Below, piece by piece: positions 30,220-38,257 of a stretch of 64,000 nt of DNA. The notes beneath the pieces were generated by a model. The model had not been told where the DNA came from, made no database searches, and worked only from the letters and a program-made list of their open reading frames with translations. The DNA is from Vreelandella subterranea. GTDB taxonomy: Bacteria > Pseudomonadota > Gammaproteobacteria > Pseudomonadales > Halomonadaceae. The position numbers and the translations under genes are program-made. Positions within the stretch are counted from its first letter, which is position 1, and the number at the start of each line of letters is the position of its first letter. The stretch is from NCBI RefSeq assembly GCF_900111305.1, contig NZ_FOGS01000006.1, forward strand, positions 176,932-240,931, in the 5' to 3' direction.

Positions 30220-31104
30220 ATGATGAAAACACTGACGACCACACTGACCAGTATTGCCCTTGCCAGCGGCATCTCGCTGGCTAACGCCAACGAGATCAGC
30301 GTTGGCGGCAAGAACTTTACCGAGCAGCAGATCCTCTCGACCATGACGACCCAGTATCTGGATAACCTGGGCTACGACGTCGATAACCGCTCCGGCATGG
30401 GTTCCGCCGTTTTGCGTCAAGCGCAGGAAAACGGCCAGATCGATCTTTACTGGGAATACACCGGCACATCCCTGATCAACTATAACGACATCACCGAAAG
30501 CTTGAGCCCTGAAGATACTTATCAGCGGGTGAAAGAGCTTGATGCCGAGAAAGGCCTGACCTGGCTCGAACCGTCGGATGCCAACAACACCTATGCGCTC
30601 GCTATGCGCGAGGATGACGCCGAAGAACGCGGTATCGAAACCCTCTCCGACCTGGCCGACGCCGTCAACAATGAAGAAGACCTGACCTTTGCGCTTAACG
30701 CCGAGTTCTACGCCCGTGAAGACGGCTGGCGGCCGCTGATGGAAGCGTATGATTTTCGCGTGGGTCGCGGCGACGTGAGCCGCATGGATACCGGTTTGGT
30801 CTATCAAGCACTGCGCGATGAAGAAGTCGACGTCGGCCTTGTGTTTGCCACCGACGGGCGTATCCCCGCCTTCAACTTTCACGTCCTCGAAGACGACCAG
30901 GGCTTCTTCCCGGCCTACGCCCTCGCCCCGGTAGTCCGCACCGAAACCCTTGAGGCGAACCCTGAGCTAGCCGACCAGATGAACAAGCTTTCCGCGCTGT
31001 TAAACGACGCCACCATGGCCGAGCTTAACGCCCGTGTCGATGTCGAGCGCGTGTCGATTGAAGACGTGGCAGAGAGCTTTCTCGAAGATAATGGCCTGCT
31101 CTAG
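30220..31104 (+). CDS. Periplasmic osmoprotectant-binding protein (OpuAC/OsmF-type)
   Basis: Captures the solute for the importer. 294 aa with a signal peptide ending near ANA-NEI (residue 23) and no lipobox. OpuAC domain: VGGKNFTEQQILSTM, NRSGMGSAVLRQAQENG, DLYWEYTGTSLINY, LEPSDANNTYALAM, DTGLVYQALRDEEVDVGLVF. The motif ISVGGKNFTEQ is common to choline/betaine binders of this family; the true ligand cannot be read. Last gene of the operon; terminator 45 bp downstream. Confidence 0.92.
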   Translation: MMKTLTTTLTSIALASGISLANANEISVGGKNFTEQQILSTMTTQYLDNLGYDVDNRSGMGSAVLRQAQENGQIDLYWEYTGTSLINYNDITESLSPEDTYQRVKELDAEKGLTWLEPSDANNTYALAMREDDAEERGIETLSDLADAVNNEEDLTFALNAEFYAREDGWRPLMEAYDFRVGRGDVSRMDTGLVYQALRDEEVDVGLVFATDGRIPAFNFHVLEDDQGFFPAYALAPVVRTETLEANPELADQMNKLSALLNDATMAELNARVDVERVSIEDVAESFLEDNGLL

Positions 31105-31148
31105 TAGCTGGTGAGTAGCGCTGGCATAATGCTGTTTGACATCACTGC

Positions 31149-31175
31149 AAAGCCGCTCCCATGGAGCGGCTTTTT
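31149..31175 (+). terminator. Terminator of the osmoprotectant importer operon
   Basis: 11-bp perfect stem AAAGCCGCTCC (31149-31159) / GGAGCGGCTTT (31163-31173), loop CAT, followed by TT. It sits between the binding-protein gene and the nitrilase gene, which argues that the nitrilase start is downstream of it. Confidence 0.8.
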
Positions 31176-31189
31176 CAATGGGGAAGCCA

Positions 31190-32032
31190 ATGCATTATCA
31201 AAATACGCTTCGCGTCGGCGCTGCCCAGATCAATACCACCCTCGGCGAGGTGAATGACAACCTTGAGCGCCATTTGGCACTGATTGTCGACGCCCGGCAC
31301 GACGATGTCGAACTGCTGGTATTTCCCGAGCTTTCACTGACGGGCTATCGCTTGGCAAACCGCGTGATGCAGGTGGCCATGCCGCTGGAAGACCCGCGCC
31401 TGCAAACACTCGCCCGGGCCTGTGGTCCAATGCAGGTCGTCGTCGGTTTCGTGGAAGAGGCAAGCCCTGGTGAATATTACAACGCGCTGGCCATCTTTCA
31501 GCACGGCCAGCTCATCGCCGTGCATCGCAAACTGAACCTGCCCACCTATGGCGGACTTGAGGAAGGCAAATGGTTCACCCATGGCAGTGAGCTCACTCAC
31601 ACGGATATCTGCCCGGGCTGGTCAGCCACCCAACTCATTTGCGCCGACTTGTGGAATCCGGCGCTTGTGCATGCGGCCCTGCTCGCCCGCCCCACGGTGC
31701 TCTGCGCGCCGATCAACTCGGCCAGCGGCATCGTCAGCGACGACTTTTCCAACGAACAAAACTGGGCGCTGAATACACGCTTTTATGCCATGACATACGG
31801 CACGCCCGTGATCATGGCGAACCGTTTCGGGCCGGAAGGCGATAGCCACTTCTGGGGCGGCTCGCGCATTCTTGGACCAGATGGCGAGACACTGGCACAG
31901 GCCAATGGTGAGGAAGCGCTGATTGTTGCGGATCTGTCACGCACCGCGATTGCCAAGGCGCGCTTTGAACTGCCCACTCACCGCGATGCCGACACACCGC
32001 TGGTGAGAGAGTTGATGGCGGGATACCGCTAG
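31190..32032 (+). CDS. Carbon-nitrogen hydrolase (nitrilase superfamily)
   Basis: Hydrolyses a non-peptide C-N bond such as an amide or nitrile. 280 aa with the E-K-C triad: Glu in LLVFPELSLTGY (about 44), Lys in VHRKLNLPTYG (about 112), Cys in QLICADLWNPAL (about 146). Start ATG 31190 follows a GGGGAAG ribosome site and lies after the importer's terminator; the frame stays open upstream through that hairpin, which makes earlier starts unlikely. Convergent with the DddP-like gene. Substrate unknown; a link to the neighbouring solute-uptake or oxygenase genes is inference. Confidence 0.88.
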   Translation: MHYQNTLRVGAAQINTTLGEVNDNLERHLALIVDARHDDVELLVFPELSLTGYRLANRVMQVAMPLEDPRLQTLARACGPMQVVVGFVEEASPGEYYNALAIFQHGQLIAVHRKLNLPTYGGLEEGKWFTHGSELTHTDICPGWSATQLICADLWNPALVHAALLARPTVLCAPINSASGIVSDDFSNEQNWALNTRFYAMTYGTPVIMANRFGPEGDSHFWGGSRILGPDGETLAQANGEEALIVADLSRTAIAKARFELPTHRDADTPLVRELMAGYR

Positions 32033-32068
32033 CGACGTTGAGGCGTCGCCAGCGGCTGAATCAAGCGA

Positions 32069-33352
32069 CTACACTTCTCGGTTCAACAACACGTCGTTAA
32101 ACGGATAGCGGGAAAGCCGCTCAATGCCGGTCTCGGTGATCAGCACCTCTTCTTCGAGCTTGACGCCGTCGGCCGCCCCGACTTCGCCAATATAGCTTTC
32201 TACCGACACCACCATGCCAGGCTCCAGGATACCGTCCTTGGAGAAGCGGTCGAAATCCATATGGTGGGCGACCAGCGGCGTCTCGCCGTGCATGCCTACC
32301 CCGTGAATGATCGACGGGTAACGGCGGTCGATAAAGCGCTCGGGGATTTTCCATGCCTGCTCGGCAATTTCCCGGTAGCTGATGCCCGGCTTGAGCAAGC
32401 CCATGTTATGTTGCACTTGGTCGTAGGCCATACCGTAAAGCTCGCGCTGATAGGCCGTCGGCTTGCCGGGCCCGACATGGAAAGTGCGCGAAAAATCCGA
32501 GTAGTAACCATGGCAACCGATGGTGTCGGTATCCAGCGCCACCAATTCACCGGGGCGGATCTTGCGATCGCTGGCTTCGTTAAACCAGGGATTCGTGCGC
32601 GGCCCTGAGGAAAGTAGGCGGGTTTCAATAAACTCACCGCCGCCTCTGATCACCTCGCCGTACATGATCGCAAACAGCTCGTTTTCGGTAACCCCTGGTT
32701 TAATCGCCGCTTCGACTTCGGCGACAGCAGCTTCACTTGCGGCCATCGACTGCGCCAGGCAGGCGATTTCCTCGGGGGTTTTGATGCGGCGGCAGTGCAG
32801 CGTGTCCTGCATGCAATCGTAGACTTCCAGCCCCTGCGCTTCCAATGCCCGCGCCAGATTCAGTGTGCAGCGATCAAGCCCGACCTTTTTGTTGCCCTTA
32901 CCGTGCTCTTTGACCAGCTCGGCAATCTCCACCCCAAAGGGGTCGGATGACATACCATCGCGCTGGTTAACTGCCGACCACACCACCTTGGAAGTACGCG
33001 CCTCGTCAATGGTTTCAAGCCAAGTGGATACATGCGCGCTGCCGGGGTATTCGAACAGAATAATCGGCCCTTCCAGCGGCACGTAGACGTAACGCGTGGA
33101 GTTGCGCAAAAAGTAACCAAACATATTGCGCGAGCCCGTCGCATAGCGCTGGTTGTTCGGGTCAAACAGTACCAGCGCCGCATACCCTTCTTCCGCCATC
33201 ATGGCGCGCAGGCGCTCAAGGCGTCCGGCCCGCAACTGCTTGGGGTCAAACGCCGTGGGGATACTATCACCGTTGGCCATGGGCGCCGAAGGCACGACGG
33301 GAATGTGATCCGGTTCGTTATCAGTCAGGCTTTCGCTTTCAACAATGCTCAT
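32069..33352 (-). CDS. DddP-like M24-family metalloenzyme
   Basis: 427 aa, creatinase/aminopeptidase P fold. Metal ligands are D274 and D276 (ALDTDTIGC), D286 (YYSDFSRTF), H350 (IIHGVGM), E385 (SVESYIG) and E400 (VKLEEEV). The spacing equals that of the DMSP lyase DddP as I remember it (D295, D297, D307, H371, E406, E421; constant offset 21), and GGEFIETRLLSSGPRTNPW is close to DddP. The DddP catalytic Asp377, however, corresponds to Gly356. It is therefore a sister of DddP with a different, unknown reaction. It follows the 2-oxoglutarate oxygenase gene by 48 bp on the same strand. NCBI-style annotation would be 'Xaa-Pro peptidase family protein'. Confidence 0.8.
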   Translation of the reverse strand: MSIVESESLTDNEPDHIPVVPSAPMANGDSIPTAFDPKQLRAGRLERLRAMMAEEGYAALVLFDPNNQRYATGSRNMFGYFLRNSTRYVYVPLEGPIILFEYPGSAHVSTWLETIDEARTSKVVWSAVNQRDGMSSDPFGVEIAELVKEHGKGNKKVGLDRCTLNLARALEAQGLEVYDCMQDTLHCRRIKTPEEIACLAQSMAASEAAVAEVEAAIKPGVTENELFAIMYGEVIRGGGEFIETRLLSSGPRTNPWFNEASDRKIRPGELVALDTDTIGCHGYYSDFSRTFHVGPGKPTAYQRELYGMAYDQVQHNMGLLKPGISYREIAEQAWKIPERFIDRRYPSIIHGVGMHGETPLVAHHMDFDRFSKDGILEPGMVVSVESYIGEVGAADGVKLEEEVLITETGIERLSRYPFNDVLLNREV

Positions 33353-33400
33353 GAATATCTCGCGTTGGGAGTGGGTAGCTGTTGTAAAGACGGCATGGCG

Positions 33401-34282
33401 TTAATCTGCCAGGCTATCGCTGCGCTGCATGCCGTCTTTCAGCAGTTGTTCATGCACTGGCGCCATGCGGCCGAAGATGCGCTTCGCACGCTCGGGCCGC
33501 CCCACAAAACCGGGCTCTTTGGCATAGGCGAAAATCACCGTATGGCGCTCTTTGTCCCCGACCACAGGCGTCACGCGGTGTAGCGAATAGCGGCCAAAGA
33601 AAATCTGCAAATCACCCGGTTGAAGATCCAGCGCCTTCAAGCGAGTGCGATCACCATCGATGACCTTTTCCACCTCAGCGAAGTTTTCACCCTCGGGGTT
33701 GCGAATCCCCGGTGCATACTCAAAGCGACCACCGCTTTGGGATTGCCGGGTCATCATGGTGACGATGAACTCGTTGGTATCGTAGTGCCAGGGATGCTGA
33801 CAGCCTTCGCGCAGCACGTTCACCACTAGGTCGGCCAGGGGATCAGCGTATTGGTGGATCTCTTCGATACCCACAACCGCGCCGATAAACCGCTGGAATT
33901 CTGGATTCTCATATACCTGGCGGATAATGGTGTCATGCCCGATGCGGTCCCCGGCGACAAAGCCATTAGTCCGATCATCAAAGCGGTTTTTGGGATGTGT
34001 GGCGGGCAATGATGCGTCGCCGTCGCTGTTGTACGGATTGGTTTCGGTCTGATTATAGTGAGCGTCTGGGGATAGTCGTTCGGTTTCACGCTCAAGCCGT
34101 GCTAATGCGGCTTCAGGGACAAAGTTTTTAAGCACCACACAGCCATCTTCTTCGAGCTGGCGACGGCAATCGGCAATAAACGTTTTTCCTGCCAGCGATG
34201 ACAACTCATCGAGCGGGTAGCGCTCAAGGTCGATCAGCCCTTCGAGGGCATTCACGGGTTGTTCAGCGGTGGTTATTGTCAT
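33401..34282 (-). CDS. HalD/BesD-like Fe(II)/2-oxoglutarate-dependent oxygenase
   Basis: 293 aa from ATG 34282 (AGGAG upstream). Double-stranded beta-helix with iron ligands H166-Y-D168 and H235 (RYSLHRVTPV); probable 2-oxoglutarate-binding Arg246 in KERHTVIFAY. The stretch SGGRFEYAPGIRN and the GRYSLHRVT motif are those of the family containing the free-amino-acid halogenases BesD and HalD. Halogenases replace the Asp of HxD with Gly to bind chloride; here Asp is present, so hydroxylation is expected. First gene of a two-gene operon with the DddP-like enzyme, divergent from a LysR gene. Substrate unknown; a lysine-like or betaine-like small molecule is the natural guess. Confidence 0.82.
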   Translation of the reverse strand: MTITTAEQPVNALEGLIDLERYPLDELSSLAGKTFIADCRRQLEEDGCVVLKNFVPEAALARLERETERLSPDAHYNQTETNPYNSDGDASLPATHPKNRFDDRTNGFVAGDRIGHDTIIRQVYENPEFQRFIGAVVGIEEIHQYADPLADLVVNVLREGCQHPWHYDTNEFIVTMMTRQSQSGGRFEYAPGIRNPEGENFAEVEKVIDGDRTRLKALDLQPGDLQIFFGRYSLHRVTPVVGDKERHTVIFAYAKEPGFVGRPERAKRIFGRMAPVHEQLLKDGMQRSDSLAD

Positions 34283-34369
34283 GGGGTCACGCTCCTGTCG
34301 CGTTGGAAGCTTATCTGGACAGGCTAGAGAAGGCTCTTCCATAATAGAAATGAATAGTTAAGATAACAC

Positions 34370-34381
34370 CCATTTAAATGG
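34370..34381. promoter_or_regulatory. Palindrome in the LysR/oxygenase divergent region
   Basis: CCATTTAAATGG, a perfect 12-bp palindrome 10 bases before the LysR start and in the 109-bp region shared with the oxygenase operon. A plausible regulator-binding or autoregulation site; assignment rests only on position and symmetry. Confidence 0.4.
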
Positions 34382-34391
34382 CTCATTCATC

Positions 34392-35273
34392 ATGGACACA
34401 GACCTACTACGAGCGTTTGTCACCGTTGCCGAGTGCCAAGGATTTAGCGCGGCGGGTAAAGTGCTACATCGAACTCAATCGGCGATGAGCCTACAAATCA
34501 AGCGTCTTGAAGATCAGATGCACCAAGCGCTTTTTGAGCGCACCAGCCGCAGCGTCCTGCTGACGGCCGCCGGGGAGCATCTACTTCCCTATGCGCGCCA
34601 TATGCTGAAACTCGAAGATGAGGCCAAGGACCTTTTGAAGGGCGGGATGCACGGCGAGCTTATTCGGCTGGGCACCTCGGAAGAACAGGCCGCTACCTAC
34701 CTGCCCGACTTGCTACCCCGCTTTGCGGCCCAGTTTCCGCAGATTCAATTAGAGGTGCATTGCGATATCAGCGACACCCTGGTCAAGCGGTTCCAGGAAG
34801 GGCTGTTGGACGTGGTGCTCTCGGTAAGGCACAAGCCCACCCAATCCGGTCACTTGCTTGGCTGGGAGCCGATGGTATGGGTCATGGCCGACCACGTCTC
34901 ACTTTCGCAATGGCAAACACTGCCGTTGGCCCTGAATCCCGAAGGCTGCATTTTCAGAGCGCATGCGTTATCCGCCCTGGGCCGCGATGAGACGCGCTGG
35001 GAGCTTCGCTACGTCAGCCAATCCCCGACAGGTATCAACGTGCCAGTGCAAAATGGACTGGCAATAACCGTTAAAACCCCGCGTAGCGTACCGCCGGGCT
35101 GCCGGATAGTGACCGAAGAAGAAGGCCTCCCCAACCTGGGGCATGTCGAAATTGAACTCCACCAACGCCCTGGACACTCCAGCGAGGCTTTTCAGGCGTT
35201 ATGCAAATCTCTTGAAAGCGTGGTCGCCGAACACGAGTCGATTGCCTGTCTTGGAGGCAGGGGAGAGACATAA
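34392..35273 (+). CDS. LysR-family transcriptional regulator
   Basis: 293 aa. N-terminal winged helix-turn-helix (LLRAFVTVAECQGFSAAGKVLHRTQSAMSLQ; key residues 4-34), then a LysR substrate-binding domain from about residue 88 (IRLGTSEEQAATYLPDLL). Divergent from the oxygenase-M24 operon, the usual layout for a LysR protein that controls the neighbouring genes and itself. The ligand is likely the substrate of that operon. Confidence 0.9.
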   Translation: MDTDLLRAFVTVAECQGFSAAGKVLHRTQSAMSLQIKRLEDQMHQALFERTSRSVLLTAAGEHLLPYARHMLKLEDEAKDLLKGGMHGELIRLGTSEEQAATYLPDLLPRFAAQFPQIQLEVHCDISDTLVKRFQEGLLDVVLSVRHKPTQSGHLLGWEPMVWVMADHVSLSQWQTLPLALNPEGCIFRAHALSALGRDETRWELRYVSQSPTGINVPVQNGLAITVKTPRSVPPGCRIVTEEEGLPNLGHVEIELHQRPGHSSEAFQALCKSLESVVAEHESIACLGGRGET

Positions 35274-35320
35274 TCCGGCAAGGCAAATGGTAGATTAGAT
35301 AATGTACCAATTAATCTACC

Positions 35321-38086
35321 TCAATGAGCCTCATCCCAGTTGTCACCGCTTTCCGCTTCCACAATCAACGGCACGCTCAACTGCGCGGCACCCTGCATAC
35401 GCTGCTGCACCTGCTTGATAAAGCTCTCTACCTGAGACTCAGCGACTTCAAACACCAGTTCGTCATGCACCTGCATGACCATTAGCGCATCAAACTCGCC
35501 CTCTGCAAGCCAGGCATCCACATCAATCATCGCCTGCTTGATGATATCCGCCGCGGTGCCCTGCATGGGCGCGTTGATCGCGGTACGCTCGGCACCCTGA
35601 CGGCGGTTGCGGTTTTGCGAGTGAATTTCCGGTAAGTAAAGGCGGCGCCCTCTTACGGTCTCCACATAGCCGTCCTCCGCCGCCTGGCTGCGAATACGGT
35701 CCATGTAACGCGCCACCCCTGGGTAACGGTCGAAGTAGCGATCGATATAGGTCTGCGCCTGATTACGCTCGATATGCAGCTGGCGTGACAGGCCCCAGGC
35801 GCTCATGCCGTAGATCAAGCCGAAGTTGATCGCCTTGGCGCTACGCCGCTGATCGCCGGAGACTTTCTCAAGCGACGTGCCAAACACCTCTGCGGCCGTG
35901 GAAGTGTGAATATCGCGACCTTCCGCAAACGCTGCCAGCAGGCCTTTATCTTCCGACAGGTGGGCCATGATGCGCAGCTCGATCTGCGAGTAGTCGGCCG
36001 CCACAATACGGTAGCCGGGGCGAGCCACGAACGCCTGGCGGATCTTGCGCCCTTCTTCGGTGCGGATGGGGATGTTCTGCAGGTTGGGGTCGGACGACGA
36101 CAGCCGCCCAGTGGCCGTCACCGCCTGGTGGTAGCTGGTGTGTACACGCCCGGTGGCTTTGTTCAAAAGACGCGGCAGCTTGTCGGTGTAGGTGGACTTC
36201 AACTTGGCCAGCCCCCGGTGTTGCATAATGACCTTCGGCAACGGGTAATCCAGCGCCAGTTCCTCAAGCACGGCTTCGGCCGTAGAGGGCGCGCCCTTGG
36301 GGGTTTTCTTGATCACCGGGATTTTCTGTTCTTCGAACAGGATCTGCCCCAGTTGCTTGGGTGACCCCAGGTTGAACTCACGTCCCGCCAGCTCATACGC
36401 CTGGCTTTCCAGCTCGCGAATACGCGATTCCAGCTGCTGGCTATGCGCATGAAGGCGTTCAGCATCCAACGCCACACCATTGCGCTCGATGCGGGACAGC
36501 ACGCTGATCAACGGCAGCTCCAGATGATCCAGCACCTCGGCGAGGCGGCCTTCGCGTTCTACCTGGGGGCGCAGGGTTTCCTGTAACCGCAGGGTAATAT
36601 CCACGTCTTCACAAGCGTACGGGGCCGCCTGCTCAAGAGCGACTTGATTGAAGGTCAGCTGTTTGGCGCCTTTACCAGCGATGTCTTCAAACGAAATGGT
36701 GCTTTCACCCAGATACTTCAGCGCCAGGGAGTCCATGTCGTGGCGGGTAGCGGTGGAGTTCAACACGTAGGAGGCCAGCATGGTGTCGGCCAGCGGCCCC
36801 GCCACGGCAATATCATAGTTGGCCAGCACGGAAATATCGTACTTGAGGTTCTGGCCAATCTTGGTTTTCTGGACGTCTTCCAGCAGCGGTTTCAGCGCGG
36901 ACAATACCGCTTTGCGGTCAAGCTGCGCCGGGGCATCCAGGTAGTCATGGGCCACCGGAATATAGGCGGCTTCACCCGCTTCCAGCGCCAGCCCAATGCC
37001 AACGATTTCGGCGTCCATGTAGTCGAGGCTGGTGGTTTCCAGGTCGAAGCAGAAACGCTCCGCTTTGTTGAGGCGTTCTAACCAGGCATCAAACTCACTC
37101 TGCTCGACAATCACGTGGTCGTGGCGCTCGCTGGGAGTGGCAACGCTATCATCAGCCGCCTTAGCCGGTGCGGGCTCGCCACCCTTCACGTCGTCAACGC
37201 CTTCGTCCTTGCCTTCCAGCAGCTCGTTCAGCCACTGCTTGAACTCCATCTCCTTGTAGAGCGCTACCAGCGCTTCTCGGTCGGGGTGGGCAATATCCAG
37301 GTCATCCAGCCCCACCGGCAGGTCGCAGTCGACCTTGATGGTGGCGAGCTGGTAAGACAAAAACGCCTGCTCGCGGTGTTCCTCAAGCTTCTTGGGCAGC
37401 GTCTTGGCTCCCCGGAATGACAGCGTTTTTACCCGATCCAGATCCGCATAGATGGTATCCAACCCACCCCCCATGCCCTGCAGCAATCCTATGGCGGTTT
37501 TTTCCCCGACCCCTGGCACGCCGGGAATGTTATCGACCTTGTCGCCCATCAAGGCGAGAAAATCGATGACCAAGGCGGGCGGCAGGCCAAATTTCTGCTC
37601 AACGCCCGCTTCATCCAGGGTCTCATCCTTCATGGTGTTGACCAGCGTGATGTGGGCATTGACCAGTTGCGCCATGTCCTTGTCGCCAGTAGAGATCACC
37701 GCGTCGCGCCCCGCCTGGGTGGCATGGTGGGCCAGGGTGCCAATCACGTCGTCGGCTTCAACGCCTTCAATACACAGCAGCGGCAGGCCGAGAGCTTTCA
37801 CGCACTCGTGCAGTGGCTTGACCTGGCTGCGCAGGTCGTCGGGCATCGGCGGGCGATGGGCCTTGTAGTCGCTGTACAGGTCATCGCGAAAGGTCTTGCC
37901 CGGCGCGTCAAACACGACGGCCATGGGGCTTTCGGGATAATCTTTTATCAGCCGCTTGAGCATGTTCAGCACCCCCTTCACGGCGCCCGTAGGCTGGCCG
38001 TTGGAGGTGGTTAGCGGCGGCAGCGCATGAAACGCGCGATACAGGTACGAGGAGCCATCGACAAGCACGATCGGAGCACGGGCCAT
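35321..38086 (-). CDS. polA: DNA polymerase I
   Basis: Repair and Okazaki-fragment polymerase with 5'-nuclease and proofreading activity. 921 aa. Domains: 5'-nuclease (1-290; SSYLYRAFHALPP, GDKVDNIPGVPGVGEKTA), 3'-5' exonuclease (about 320-520; FDLETTSLDYM) and polymerase (DYSQIELRIMAHLSED, RSAKAINFGLIYGMSAWGL, QVHDELVFEV). All key motifs are intact. Start ATG 38086 is preferred over TTG 38092. Divergent from thrB, the order known in Pseudomonas. Confidence 0.97.
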   Translation of the reverse strand: MARAPIVLVDGSSYLYRAFHALPPLTTSNGQPTGAVKGVLNMLKRLIKDYPESPMAVVFDAPGKTFRDDLYSDYKAHRPPMPDDLRSQVKPLHECVKALGLPLLCIEGVEADDVIGTLAHHATQAGRDAVISTGDKDMAQLVNAHITLVNTMKDETLDEAGVEQKFGLPPALVIDFLALMGDKVDNIPGVPGVGEKTAIGLLQGMGGGLDTIYADLDRVKTLSFRGAKTLPKKLEEHREQAFLSYQLATIKVDCDLPVGLDDLDIAHPDREALVALYKEMEFKQWLNELLEGKDEGVDDVKGGEPAPAKAADDSVATPSERHDHVIVEQSEFDAWLERLNKAERFCFDLETTSLDYMDAEIVGIGLALEAGEAAYIPVAHDYLDAPAQLDRKAVLSALKPLLEDVQKTKIGQNLKYDISVLANYDIAVAGPLADTMLASYVLNSTATRHDMDSLALKYLGESTISFEDIAGKGAKQLTFNQVALEQAAPYACEDVDITLRLQETLRPQVEREGRLAEVLDHLELPLISVLSRIERNGVALDAERLHAHSQQLESRIRELESQAYELAGREFNLGSPKQLGQILFEEQKIPVIKKTPKGAPSTAEAVLEELALDYPLPKVIMQHRGLAKLKSTYTDKLPRLLNKATGRVHTSYHQAVTATGRLSSSDPNLQNIPIRTEEGRKIRQAFVARPGYRIVAADYSQIELRIMAHLSEDKGLLAAFAEGRDIHTSTAAEVFGTSLEKVSGDQRRSAKAINFGLIYGMSAWGLSRQLHIERNQAQTYIDRYFDRYPGVARYMDRIRSQAAEDGYVETVRGRRLYLPEIHSQNRNRRQGAERTAINAPMQGTAADIIKQAMIDVDAWLAEGEFDALMVMQVHDELVFEVAESQVESFIKQVQQRMQGAAQLSVPLIVEAESGDNWDEAH

Positions 38087-38257
38087 AACCAAATTCCATT
38101 GTTGGCAAACAGTAAGATGTCTGCTTCATGATACGCGTTCAGCGGCCACACTGCAGACCCAAGGTGGCCCGATAACGTTATTCAAGATGACACAATGCTG
38201 CCAACTGACGCATCAAGCCGCTACAATAATGGGCTTAGCAACCTGGGCGAGATTCTC

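Noticed and set aside
32069..33352. Calling the M24 protein a DMSP lyase (DddP) or ectoine hydrolase (DoeA)
   Set aside because: The DddP catalytic Asp is Gly here, and the DoeA partners doeB, doeC and doeD are absent from the surroundings.
33401..34282. Reading the oxygenase as ectoine hydroxylase
   Set aside because: It lacks the EctD signature FxWHSDFETWHxEDGMP, which is present instead in the protein at 41948-42943.
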